NCBI GenBank assembly: GCA_023393095.1
Contig: JAEWMT010000018.1
Span: forward strand, 1-7,775
Direction of reading: 5' to 3'
Source: Bacillota bacterium
GTDB taxonomy: Bacteria; Bacillota; Clostridia; Lachnospirales; Lachnospiraceae
DNA length: 7,775 nt
The position numbers were made by a program, and so were the translations under genes. The notes under the pieces are model-generated. The model made no database searches and had not been told where the DNA came from. It saw nothing but the letters and a program-made list of their open reading frames with translations. Below are positions 1-6,003 of the stretch, piece after piece; the stretch's first letter is position 1, and each line of letters begins with the position of its first letter.

Positions 1-246
1 CATTAAGAGAGCGGAAAGGTCAGCAGTCGAAAAAACTTTTCTATCAATCTTGTATTTCTGCATAATTTCAAAACCACCGCCCACTCCCGATGTAGAGCGA
101 ACAGGAATACCCGCCATGTTGATTGTATCTATGTCACGGTAGATTGTGCGAGGTGAGACTTCAAACATATCTGCTAACTTCTGTGCGCCTATCCGCTCTT
201 TATCAAGGAGTATCATAATAATGCTAACAAGCCTGTCAACTTTCAT
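1..246 (-). CDS. YafY-type HTH (probably WYL-domain) transcriptional regulator, 5' part only
   Basis: The minus strand encodes 82 residues from an ATG at 246 down to the window edge, so the C-terminus is missing. It begins MKVDRLVSIIMILLDKERIG, followed by a winged-helix HTH: the recognition helix segment is near residues 24-40 (LADMFEVSPRTIYRDIDTI), and the wing reads GIPVRSTSGVGGGF. This is the standard N-terminus of YafY/DeoR-like regulators that carry a C-terminal WYL ligand-binding domain; that domain lies outside the window, so its presence is inferred. An AAAGGCGG ribosome binding site sits 7 nt before the ATG and supports the start. A strong sigma-A promoter lies at 278-306. The gene is divergent from the DJ-1/PfpI-family gene at 385, which it may control. 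Confidence 0.9.
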   Translation of the reverse strand, partial: MKVDRLVSIIMILLDKERIGAQKLADMFEVSPRTIYRDIDTINMAGIPVRSTSGVGGGFEIMQKYKIDRKVFSTADLSALLM

Positions 247-277
247 CTGATAACCGCCTTTCAAATTTTCTTTTTTC

Positions 278-306
278 ATTGTAGATTGTTGCCATACTGT
301 TGTCAA
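278..306 (-). promoter_or_regulatory. Sigma-A promoter of the YafY-type regulator
   Basis: On the minus strand a perfect -35 TTGACA (301-306) is followed after exactly 17 nt by TACAAT (278-283). The predicted start is near 271, giving a leader of about 25 nt before the ATG at 246. The promoter lies in the 138-bp divergent spacer, so a regulator bound here could affect both directions. Confidence 0.75.
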
Positions 307-384
307 TGATTACAAGGTACAATAAAAAAGCAAACAAATCAATCTACCTATCAGTAGGAGACACAATGAAAATGGAGGAAATTC

Positions 385-1023
385 ATGTTTACAATCTACG
401 TTTACGTTCTTGATACTTTAGCGGACTGGGAATTGGGGTATGTTACTTCGGAGCTGAATTCTGGTCGATTTTTTAAAAAGGGTGCACAGCATGTAGAGAT
501 TAAAACGGTTAGTTATTCTAAAGACCCAATCCATACAATGGGCGGGCTGACAATCGTGCCCAATTGCACAATTAACGATATTGTTGTGAGTAAAACAAGT
601 ATGTTGCTATTACCGGGCACAGATACATGGAATGACCCAAAGCATTGCGCTATCATCGAAAAAGCGAGCGAATTTTTCTCTTTGGGCGCTACGGTGTGTG
701 CAATCTGTGGGGCTACCGCTGCGCTTGCCAACTTTGGGCTATTGGATAAGCGTCCGCATACCAGTAATGGACCGGGATTTCTTGAAATGTTTTCTCCTGG
801 TTATAAAGGGCAAAATTTTTATATAGACAAGCCATCAGTAGCGGATAAAAACCTTATTACTGCAAGTTCCACCGGAGCTTTGTTGTGGGCAAAACAAATT
901 ATTGAGCATTTAGGTGTTTTTGGGTCAAACACACTGGAATCTTGGTATGAATATTTTAGTACCGGTGAGCCTAAGCATTTCTTTGCCCTCATGCAAACTT
1001 TGCAGTCTAGTAATGGAAACTGA
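385..1023 (+). CDS. DJ-1/PfpI-family (class I glutamine amidotransferase-like) protein
   Basis: This 212-residue protein has the DJ-1/PfpI fold signature. The conserved acidic residue is near E16 (ADWELG), a strand-loop reads LLLPGTD (74-80), and the nucleophile elbow AICGAT holds Cys108. TSNGPGF (126-132) and TASSTGA (159-165) follow, as in the bacterial glutamine amidotransferase-like branch that ThiJ/PfpI annotations cover. Family members are cytosolic and act as glyoxalases, chaperone/deglycase-like proteins or hydrolases; the substrate cannot be read from sequence. The length is typical. The ATG follows GGAGG with good spacing (about 375-379). Its divergent neighbour is a YafY-type regulator, a common pairing for inducible stress or detoxification genes, and that is the most likely control. 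No convincing terminator follows directly. Confidence 0.85.
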   Translation: MFTIYVYVLDTLADWELGYVTSELNSGRFFKKGAQHVEIKTVSYSKDPIHTMGGLTIVPNCTINDIVVSKTSMLLLPGTDTWNDPKHCAIIEKASEFFSLGATVCAICGATAALANFGLLDKRPHTSNGPGFLEMFSPGYKGQNFYIDKPSVADKNLITASSTGALLWAKQIIEHLGVFGSNTLESWYEYFSTGEPKHFFALMQTLQSSNGN

Positions 1024-1033
1024 TCCACCTTTG

Positions 1034-1162
1034 TCATAAACAGAACGGGGACATAGACCATATACAATTTAGATTAGTCCCGTAATCTTTTACTAATTTG
1101 TAACGTTCACCTGACCAATAAATAAGCTTTTCAATGGTATTGATAATATTCTCTGAATTCAT
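1034..1162 (-). CDS. Small hypothetical protein of 42 codons, possibly a truncated gene remnant
   Basis: The frame starts at 1162 on the minus strand, begins MNSENIINTIEKLIYWSGER, and ends at a TGA at 1034-1036. Initiation signals are strong: AGGAGG lies 7 nt before the ATG, and a candidate promoter TTGATT-16-TATACT covers 1182-1209. The product has an amphipathic helical start, no signal peptide and no domain I recognise. The last residues (CIWSMSPFCL) read through an inverted repeat at about 1045-1083 (ACGGGGAC against GTCCCGT), which suggests the original gene was cut and the tail is not native. It is convergent with the DJ-1/PfpI-family gene and ends 11 bp beyond its stop. It could be a genuine small protein or only the 5' stump of a lost gene. 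Confidence 0.45.
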   Translation of the reverse strand: MNSENIINTIEKLIYWSGERYKLVKDYGTNLNCIWSMSPFCL

Positions 1163-1480
1163 GCACTATCCTCCTTTCCTAAGTATAGTAAATTACACTT
1201 TCTAATCAAGTTTTCTCGATTGAAATTTGTATCAAGAATATCATGAATTAATTCATTTACTTTGACGAAACTTTGATAAAACTTATTCGGAAACAATATA
1301 TTATGAGAAAAGAAATGAAATAATTAACCAGAGGAATGCGGTTCCTGATTATGGTTCCACGATATAGTATAATAATAAATTCTTTATCTAAATATTCCTT
1401 TGTTTGGTGTTAAGAAATTTCAATTAGTAGAAGAACAATTCATATAATAGTCTTAAGAGCAAAGAAATCAGGTCATTATT
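1163..1480. other. Intergenic region between the small minus frame and the LysM/GH18 gene
   Basis: There is no gene of convincing quality in these 318 bp. It holds the minus-strand promoter at 1182-1209, the 14-bp palindrome at 1243-1256, and two weak plus-strand promoter candidates. The first is TTGATA-18-TATATT at 1273-1302. The second is a CATATAAT box at 1441-1448, about 33 bp before the ATG at 1481, which resembles a sigma-E -10 (CATAcaaT-like) but has no clear -35. The sigma-E idea is suggested only by the likely spore role of the downstream gene. Confidence 0.4.
1182..1209 (-). promoter_or_regulatory. Candidate sigma-A promoter for the 42-codon frame
   Basis: On the minus strand TTGATT (1204-1209) and TATACT (1182-1187) are separated by 16 nt. 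They lie immediately before the AGGAGG and ATG of the small frame at 1162. A perfect 14-bp palindrome, ATGAATTAATTCAT (1243-1256), sits about 34 bp upstream of the -35 and could be an operator. Confidence 0.5.
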
Positions 1481-2770
1481 ATGAAAATACACGTTGTACA
1501 AAAAGGTGAAACTATTCAATCAATAGCTGCTTTATATGGCGTTCCGGTTGACTTGATATTTTTAGTTAATGGAATCGCAGCATCAGGAAACTTAGTTCCA
1601 GGGCAGACTATTGTCATAACATTTCCAGAGAAAACCTACATCGTTCAAAATGGTGATACATTGTTGGGTATTGCCGATAAAAACAGTGTCACGGTATTAG
1701 AATTACTGCGAAATAATCCTTTTCTTGCAGAAAGACAAAATATTTATCCCGGTGAAACTTTAATAATCAGTTACGGTAAAAAAATCCGTAAGGTCACGAC
1801 AAACGGTTATGCAAGTGCATATATAAATCGGGATACTCTTAGAAAAACATTACCATATTTAACCTATCTCTCTGTGCTCGGATACAGGGTAACAGGCAAT
1901 GGAGAAGTTGCTGATATCGATGATACGGAGATACTGCAATTATCAAAAGCTTATGATGTAGCACCTTTATTGGTCATTAATTCTTTATCAACCCTAGGTC
2001 AGACAAATGTTGAAAATGCATTCATAATACTAAATAATGAAGCTAATATGGATAGACTGATTGGCAATTTGATAGATATACTTAAAAAGAAAGGATATTA
2101 TGGAATAAACATAACATACGAATTACTTTCTAATTTGACGTTAACTGCATATGAAAAATTTAATACATTAGCTTACAATCGTTTTAAAAAAGAAGGATTA
2201 TATTATTTAGTTACATTATCACCAAATATAATTTTTACTGCCACTGAGATTACATTTGAAAAGATTAATTATTCAAAGATAGCAACGCAATCGGATGGAT
2301 TAGTTGTTTTGAATTATTTATGGGGTACCTATCTAGGACCACCTGCACCAGTTTCATCTATTGCAAAGATTAATGAATTCTTTGATTATTTGTCACCCAT
2401 GGTGCTTCCGGGAAAATTAGTGCTGGGCATGCCTTTGATAGCTTATGATTGGGAACTTCCTTATACGGTCGGTCTGTCAAAAGCCTCCTCATTATCATTA
2501 GATTCAGCCATTGCTATTGCCAAGCAATACAATGTGAATATTTTATTTGACGAAACTTCCCAAACACCATTCTATACTTATAATACACAAACAGCCGGTA
2601 TACCTATAGAACATGTCGTATGGTTTGTAGATGCCAGAAGTATGAATGAAAGCATGAAAATTATAACTGAAAGAGGATTAAACGGAAGTGGTTTATGGAA
2701 TATAATGCAATTTGTTCCTCAGCTATGGACAGTTATTAATACCCAATATGAAATTGAACATATTAACTAA
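1481..2770 (+). CDS. LysM-LysM-GH18 protein, SleL/YaaH-like spore cortex-lytic family
   Basis: This 429-residue protein starts directly with two LysM domains (about 2-46 and 52-97, each with the GETI/GDTLxxIA and PGxTxxI marks) that bind peptidoglycan N-acetylglucosamine. A GH18 TIM-barrel domain fills about 105-429. There is no signal peptide, as in SleL/YaaH enzymes made in the mother cell and loaded onto the spore. SleL-type proteins are N-acetylglucosaminidases acting on cortex fragments during germination. Family marks are GMPLIAYDWELPY (316-328), WFVDARS (381-387) and GLWNIMQFVPQLW (404-416). The usual NIDFE catalytic stretch reads NITYE here (210-214): the presumed acid E214 is kept but the preceding Asp is Thr212. 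WFEDARS is likewise WFVDARS. Activity may be reduced or altered. The Shine-Dalgarno is weak (AGGT, 9-10 nt before the ATG). The gene stands alone. Confidence 0.88.
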   Translation: MKIHVVQKGETIQSIAALYGVPVDLIFLVNGIAASGNLVPGQTIVITFPEKTYIVQNGDTLLGIADKNSVTVLELLRNNPFLAERQNIYPGETLIISYGKKIRKVTTNGYASAYINRDTLRKTLPYLTYLSVLGYRVTGNGEVADIDDTEILQLSKAYDVAPLLVINSLSTLGQTNVENAFIILNNEANMDRLIGNLIDILKKKGYYGINITYELLSNLTLTAYEKFNTLAYNRFKKEGLYYLVTLSPNIIFTATEITFEKINYSKIATQSDGLVVLNYLWGTYLGPPAPVSSIAKINEFFDYLSPMVLPGKLVLGMPLIAYDWELPYTVGLSKASSLSLDSAIAIAKQYNVNILFDETSQTPFYTYNTQTAGIPIEHVVWFVDARSMNESMKIITERGLNGSGLWNIMQFVPQLWTVINTQYEIEHIN

Positions 2771-3046
2771 CATGGTATGAATATATCATATAATTCCTTC
2801 TAATTGGTATGAAAAAGTAATAGCATTCCGGCATGATGATAATATCATACCATTGCGTAAATCAAAGGGGCTTTTGGGGACTTCCCCAAACCAGTGGCAT
2901 GAGAAATGGATATCCATAATTTGGATTTATGCATTGCGACTTATAAATAATCAGTTTGTTTGACCACAACCCAATATTATGATGTAGTATTTTATACCAA
3001 TGTGTTTTTTGTTTTGATTTTAATATGTATTGGGGGCAAATTAACT
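2771..3046. repeat. Intergenic region with several inverted repeats
   Basis: There is no gene in these 276 bp. TGGTATGA occurs at 2773-2780 and 2805-2812, and its complement TCATACCA at 2845-2852, so the last two can pair over a 32-nt loop. TTTGGGG-ACTT-CCCCAAA (2873-2890) is a perfect 7-bp stem with a 4-nt loop. ATGGATATCCAT (2906-2917) is a perfect 12-bp palindrome. None is followed by a T-run on either strand, so no confident intrinsic terminator can be assigned, although the hairpins lie between convergent genes and may serve that purpose. Confidence 0.5.
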
Positions 3047-4069
3047 CTATAAATTGGAAGTTGTTGTGTTTAAGACCATATTAACCATTAAACTGTTAAA
3101 CTTTTCGGCTTCCTCAAAGCAGGCGCAGTGTGCTGATTGTTCAAACCAAATGAGTTCTTTTTTAGGGGCCATTATTTCATGAAAGAATTTTTCAGTTACA
3201 ACTGATGCAACCTGATAATCATGTCTTCCATGAAAAAAATAGACTGGTATTTCAACTTTTTTTATAGTTTTAAACAAATCTGTTTTCAAGAATTCTCCAT
3301 ATAAAAGCTTGCTTCGCGCGGGTGTATTAAGTGATTTAAAAAACCGGATAATATCAACAAAGTTATATTCGGGTGATGTAAAATACCTACTAATAAACAT
3401 TCCAATACTTTTTGAGCCATAAATCACACCACCAAAATAATCCAGCCATTTATCCTGTATACGATTTCCTTTAATTCCAGATGTATAAACACCATTTTGT
3501 GGTTCTCTAATTGCTGTAAGTTCATGTATCGCTTTTTCATTCTTTTGTTCTTTTGCTGACCGCAGTGTAAATTGGTAGGATATAAGCCCGCTTTCTGGCA
3601 TACTGGAAACCTGCCCAGTACCAACATATGCAATAAAAAGTTCCGGGTGCTGTGACACCGCAAGAATACCAAGAAGTGACCCCCACGAATGTGCCAATAA
3701 ATAGATTTTCTCTTTGCCTAAGTATTTTTTGAGATATATTGCCAGATCACATAAATCCTGTACATACATTTGGATATTAAGAGGAACATTGGCGTCCCGT
3801 TTTGTGTAAGACTTGCCACAGCCACGCTGGTCCCAATAAACTACAACAAAATTCTTTTCAAGTTCAGAATTGTAATATCTAAAAAGTGGTGTTTCAGCAG
3901 CGCCACCATGAACAAGTAGAAGTACAGGATTTCTTCGGTCTTCGCCTCGGATAATAACTGACTGCCTTGTATCTCCGAGTGGAACCATTTGCATCTCTGC
4001 AATACTATTTTTTAAGTTTTTTCCTTTTATATCTTTAAATGTAGGAGTGTGAGCTTTGAAAATCGACAT
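3047..4069 (-). CDS. Alpha/beta-hydrolase, proline iminopeptidase (S33)-like
   Basis: The 340-residue protein has the full alpha/beta-hydrolase layout. HGG at 54-56 forms the oxyanion hole, DQRGCGKS (80-87) is the typical S33/epoxide-hydrolase loop, and the nucleophile elbow AHSWGS holds Ser128. A cap region lies at about 155-265, followed by GRHD with Asp284 and QSAHCACFEE with His314. The triad is therefore complete, and a cytosolic aminopeptidase or esterase is expected; the substrate is not readable. Length suits the S33 group. No signal peptide or membrane segment is evident. AGAGG sits about 6 nt before the ATG at 4069. It lies 64 bp downstream of the flavoprotein gene at 4134-4721 on the same strand, so the two may be co-transcribed. 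Confidence 0.85.
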   Translation of the reverse strand: MSIFKAHTPTFKDIKGKNLKNSIAEMQMVPLGDTRQSVIIRGEDRRNPVLLLVHGGAAETPLFRYYNSELEKNFVVVYWDQRGCGKSYTKRDANVPLNIQMYVQDLCDLAIYLKKYLGKEKIYLLAHSWGSLLGILAVSQHPELFIAYVGTGQVSSMPESGLISYQFTLRSAKEQKNEKAIHELTAIREPQNGVYTSGIKGNRIQDKWLDYFGGVIYGSKSIGMFISRYFTSPEYNFVDIIRFFKSLNTPARSKLLYGEFLKTDLFKTIKKVEIPVYFFHGRHDYQVASVVTEKFFHEIMAPKKELIWFEQSAHCACFEEAEKFNSLMVNMVLNTTTSNL

Positions 4070-4133
4070 AGAAAGCCTCTCAAAGGTTTTATTTTTTTAC
4101 TTTATAAATTATCTATACTGTATTCGAAGAACC

Positions 4134-4721
4134 TTATTTTGTGCAACAACTGATTACCTTTTCAGCAAAATCAACAGCTATTTTCTTTGAATCTTCCGTT
4201 TCAAATTTATCTACATCATCGCCTTCATTTTTCTGTACAGCAGCCTTCCCAATATACTTAATTTTAAAGTGCTCGCAAAATCGTTTAATTCCATCTTCAA
4301 AAGGACTTATACCATATTCGAGGTCATAACCACATGTAGCAATTATTCCGCACATTTTTCCTTCCAGCAGACTCGGCCCACGTTGCTTTCCATAATATTT
4401 GTGAAGTCCATAAAAACGGTCAAGCATTGCCTTCATTGGAGCAGTACAATACCAGATATATATCGGACTAGCTAAAATAAAGCAATCCGCCTTCAAGATT
4501 ACGTCTGATATATCGTACATGTCATCTTGTATTGAACAACCATATTCACCTAATTTATCTTGGCATTGAAAGCATTCTAAACATGGTGCAATCTTTTTAT
4601 CATAAAGGAAAATTGTCTTAACTTCTGCTCCTTTATTCTCTAACTCAGTTAAAAATGATTTCAGTAGGGTTGCCGTATCACCGTTTTTTCTTAGACTACC
4701 CATAAAAGCTAATATTTTCAT
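4134..4721 (-). CDS. Flavodoxin-like NAD(P)H-dependent FMN oxidoreductase
   Basis: The 195-residue protein belongs to the flavodoxin-fold NADPH-dependent FMN reductase family. The FMN phosphate loop reads GSLRKNGDTATLL (8-20), and the second flavin-contact segment is SPIYIWYCTAPMKAMLDR (85-102). A cysteine group (C47, C50, C53, C62) in the CLECFQC region is common in the anaerobe branch related to iron-sulfur flavoproteins; whether it binds a cluster is unknown. The likely role is cytosolic electron transfer or quinone/nitro-type reduction. I chose the ATG at 4719-4721 because AGGAGG lies 6 nt upstream; the in-frame ATG 12 codons earlier has no such site. The gene is upstream of the alpha/beta-hydrolase gene and may lead a two-gene transcript. 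Confidence 0.87.
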   Translation of the reverse strand: MKILAFMGSLRKNGDTATLLKSFLTELENKGAEVKTIFLYDKKIAPCLECFQCQDKLGEYGCSIQDDMYDISDVILKADCFILASPIYIWYCTAPMKAMLDRFYGLHKYYGKQRGPSLLEGKMCGIIATCGYDLEYGISPFEDGIKRFCEHFKIKYIGKAAVQKNEGDDVDKFETEDSKKIAVDFAEKVISCCTK

Positions 4722-4806
4722 TGTTTTCCTCCTGTCGATTATATAAATAATCTTCACTTCTCTTTTGTACTAAAAAATAGCAGTGCACATATGATACACA
4801 TATCAG

Positions 4807-4847
4807 CGCTGTCAAAATCCCTTGAAAATCAAGGGATTTTGACAGCG
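4807..4847. repeat. Perfect 19-bp inverted repeat with 3-nt loop
   Basis: Arms at 4807-4825 and 4829-4847 are exactly complementary around an AAA loop; the left arm starts CGCTGTCAAAATCC. It abuts the tRNA-end copy at 4849. It could terminate transcription on the minus strand after a tRNA once present here, but no T-run follows on either strand. Confidence 0.85.
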
Positions 4848-4848
4848 T

Positions 4849-4871
4849 GAGACGGGATTCGAACCCGCGAC
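4849..4871 (-). repeat. Relic of a tRNA 3' end (T-arm), probable old attachment site
   Basis: These 23 bp are identical to 7718-7740 in the tRNA-Gly gene. On the minus strand they give the T-arm (GCGGG-TTCGAAT-CCCGT) and the start of the acceptor strand. The acceptor continues CTCACGC instead of CTCGCGC. No D-arm or anticodon arm can be built from the upstream bases, so this is a fragment and not a tRNA. It best fits an attL left by an earlier insertion at the tRNA or at a related one. Confidence 0.65.
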
Positions 4872-4926
4872 TCCTCACAGTGTCATTGTTCCGTAAAGTG
4901 CACTTCGGATGAACCTTCTTTTTATT

Positions 4927-4948
4927 AAGCGCGAGACGGGATTCGAAC
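4927..4948. repeat. Left attachment repeat (attL)
   Basis: The 22 bp are identical to 7712-7733 and cover the tRNA-Gly discriminator, 3' acceptor strand and T-loop. Identity stops abruptly on both sides: T against G before, and A against C after. The T-loop end is where tyrosine integrases that use tRNA genes often cross over. Confidence 0.75.
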
Positions 4949-5006
4949 AAATCCCCGCATACACAAATACTGATAAATAGGAGGTTTGCGACATCTGTTA
5001 TTTATC

Positions 5007-5038
5007 TGCACACATTCTTGCACACATGGGATGTGTGT
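5007..5038. promoter_or_regulatory. Left integrase arm-type sites (two TGCACACA boxes) and overlapping hairpin
   Basis: TGCACACA occurs at 5007-5014 and again at 5019-5026, with a 12-bp period. The second box overlaps a small hairpin, CACACAT-GGG-ATGTGTG, followed by seven Ts on the plus strand. The same paired box occurs at the opposite end (7629-7647), which argues for recombinase binding sites. The hairpin could additionally terminate plus-strand transcription that enters from the left flank. Confidence 0.55.
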
Positions 5039-5064
5039 TTTTTTGCAAACTAAATTTTGTATTA

Positions 5065-5544
5065 TTATTTCTTTCTACAAAGATAAATGCCTACTATTAA
5101 TTTAATTATTCCATCTGAAAAAATAAGTATAACGATTGGAATGCTAGTTAAGAAAAAGCCTAATACGCTATTAAGAATGACTAAAAAAGCTAACATAAAA
5201 GCACTTTTAAAAGGGAAAGGAATAAAATGTAATCCAACAGTAGCTAAGACTCCTAATATCATCTCTCTTTCTCCAAAGTTGGAACCGATAGCAAAAGAAA
5301 GTATTAATCCAAGAGCAAGAATTATAATTGATGATTTACGAAAAATTTTAGAATCTGTTATTTTTAATTTTACTTTAAGTTTTTTGTTAACAAGGATTCC
5401 TAAAATAGCTCCAGTATAAATAGCACCAAATCCAATCCATCCATAATTCATGTTTTTAGTTGTGGCATATACTATGCCCATTATAAACATTGCAAATGAA
5501 ATGCTTGTTAAAAATAACCCAACTAAACGTGTTTGCTTATTCAA
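5065..5544 (-). CDS. Small multi-pass membrane protein, possibly DUF6609-like
   Basis: This 159-residue protein is almost wholly hydrophobic. Five to six membrane helices can be seen, at about 7-28, 34-52, 70-86, 95-111, 114-132 and 134-155. They are separated by short basic loops such as NKKLKVKLK (53-61), and the protein ends CRKK. The stretch VGLHFIPFPF (103-112) recalls a family of unknown function that I know as DUF6609; I hold that only loosely. No enzyme motif is visible. The start is TTG at 5544: a GGGGGA box lies about 7 nt upstream and no ATG is as well placed. It has its own sigma-A promoter (5611-5639). It lies inside the integrative element, so it is cargo of unknown benefit. Confidence 0.7.
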   Translation of the reverse strand: MNKQTRLVGLFLTSISFAMFIMGIVYATTKNMNYGWIGFGAIYTGAILGILVNKKLKVKLKITDSKIFRKSSIIILALGLILSFAIGSNFGEREMILGVLATVGLHFIPFPFKSAFMLAFLVILNSVLGFFLTSIPIVILIFSDGIIKLIVGIYLCRKK

Positions 5545-5560
5545 AACAGTTCCCCCTTAT

Positions 5561-5576
5561 AATATCCTGCGATATT
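5561..5576 (-). promoter_or_regulatory. Leader hairpin just upstream of the Shine-Dalgarno of the membrane protein gene
   Basis: In the transcript, AATATC-GCAG-GATATT forms a perfect 6-bp stem with a 4-nt loop, ending 4-5 nt before the AAGGGGG ribosome binding site. It may tune initiation at the TTG start; it is short and AU-rich, so the effect is uncertain. Confidence 0.35.
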
Positions 5577-5610
5577 GAATTAGTTCATTATTCAAATTTA
5601 TATTTTTCTA

Positions 5611-5639
5611 ATTATACATTTCCTAATATAGAAAGTCAA
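5611..5639 (-). promoter_or_regulatory. Sigma-A promoter of the membrane protein gene
   Basis: On the minus strand TTGACT (5634-5639), a 17-nt spacer and TATAAT (5611-5616) form a near-consensus promoter, with a start near 5604 and a leader of about 60 nt. An inverted repeat GTGTA-ACAGC-TACAC (5654-5668) and another TACAC (5682-5686) lie just upstream of the -35 and could be an operator. Confidence 0.75.
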
Positions 5640-5697
5640 TCTTCGTTGGAAGAGTGTAACAGCTACACCAATAAAGAATTGTACACTTATTTTTATG

Positions 5698-5755
5698 GAC
5701 ATGATAACGGTTACTCGTTATATCTTCGAGTAAACGGTTATCATGTCATTTTTTC
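5698..5755 (+). terminator. Long intrinsic terminator, plus-strand orientation
   Basis: Arms 5698-5717 and 5727-5747 pair over about 20 bp with one mismatch and one bulge; the left arm starts GACATGATAACGG and the right arm ends GGTTATCATGTC. Six Ts follow within 5748-5755. No plus-strand gene lies upstream inside the element. It would stop plus-strand readthrough before the recombinase leader, or it is the tail of a lost gene. Confidence 0.75.
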
Positions 5756-5774
5756 AATATCGTTTATTGAATAA

Positions 5775-6003
5775 TAGCATATTAAAAATGAATTCATCAT
5801 GAAGGGAGAGAAAAAAACAAACAAAAATATTAACAACAGAACAAACAAAAAAATTAACAGGTGAAAAACATTTATTTTTCTAAGGTGATACCAGTTATCT
5901 GATAAAACCTTAAGCCGGAAACCCGGCTGTCTGTGAGAAGAAAAGAAGAGGGAACGAAGTTCCTTTGACTTAAGGACATCTGTACGGGAATATAACGGTA
6001 AAT
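5775..6003 (+). ncRNA. Candidate structured leader upstream of the recombinase gene
   Basis: This 229-bp non-coding stretch first has an A-rich part with a near-repeat (AACAAACAAAAA followed by ATTAACA, twice, about 5817-5860). Three consecutive hairpins follow. TAAGGT/ACCTTA (5881-5886 with 5907-5912) encloses GATA/TATC. AGCCGG-AAAC-CCGGCT spans 5913-5928, and GGAAC-GAA-GTTCC spans 5951-5963. A 21-codon ATG frame at about 5800-5865 has a biased K/N composition and is probably not real. No known riboswitch class is recognised. The function is inferred only from position and pairing. Confidence 0.35.

Larger units (their letters stand above)
4722..4926. other. Spacer between flavoprotein gene and the element's left end, with old insertion marks
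   Basis: There is no gene here. A TATAAT box on the minus strand near 4740 may belong to the flavoprotein promoter, but a good -35 is lacking. A short tandem repeat CACATATGATA/CACATATCAGC occurs at 4786-4807. Next come the perfect hairpin at 4807-4847 and the tRNA-end copy at 4849-4871. The last 55 bp before the left att repeat show nothing recognisable and may be the remnant of an older insertion. Confidence 0.5.

Noticed and set aside
513..731. Minus-strand open frames inside the DJ-1/PfpI-family gene
   Set aside because: They are antisense shadows of a gene with clear motifs and a good ribosome site.
2866..2891. GGGG/CCCC hairpin as a transfer origin
   Set aside because: GC-rich hairpins of this look occur near relaxase genes in mobile elements, but no relaxase or other transfer gene is nearby.
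4722..4757. Twelve-codon N-terminal extension of the flavoprotein
   Set aside because: The ATG at 4719-4721 has AGGAGG at proper spacing and begins with the family's normal first strand; the earlier ATG has no ribosome site and would encode the Shine-Dalgarno as protein.
4785..4810. CACATAT tandem repeat as a further integrase arm site
   Set aside because: The sequence differs from TGCACACA, it lies outside the att repeats, and it is too AT-rich and short to be convincing.
4696..4950. Open frame of 84 codons on the minus strand across the att copies
   Set aside because: Its RSRGFESRL-type stretches are translations of tRNA T-arm sequence; it overlaps the flavoprotein start and has no ribosome binding site.
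5007..5047. CACACAT-GGG-ATGTGTG hairpin as terminator of the membrane protein gene
   Set aside because: The T-run is on the plus strand, so on the minus strand it precedes the stem; the orientation is wrong for that gene.
5087..5419. Plus-strand open frame of 110 codons
   Set aside because: It is antisense to the membrane protein gene; the hydrophobic helices and promoter support the minus-strand reading.
5490..5774. Plus-strand open frame of 94 codons
   Set aside because: It runs antisense through the start and promoter of the membrane protein gene and through the terminator hairpin, with no ribosome site or domain.
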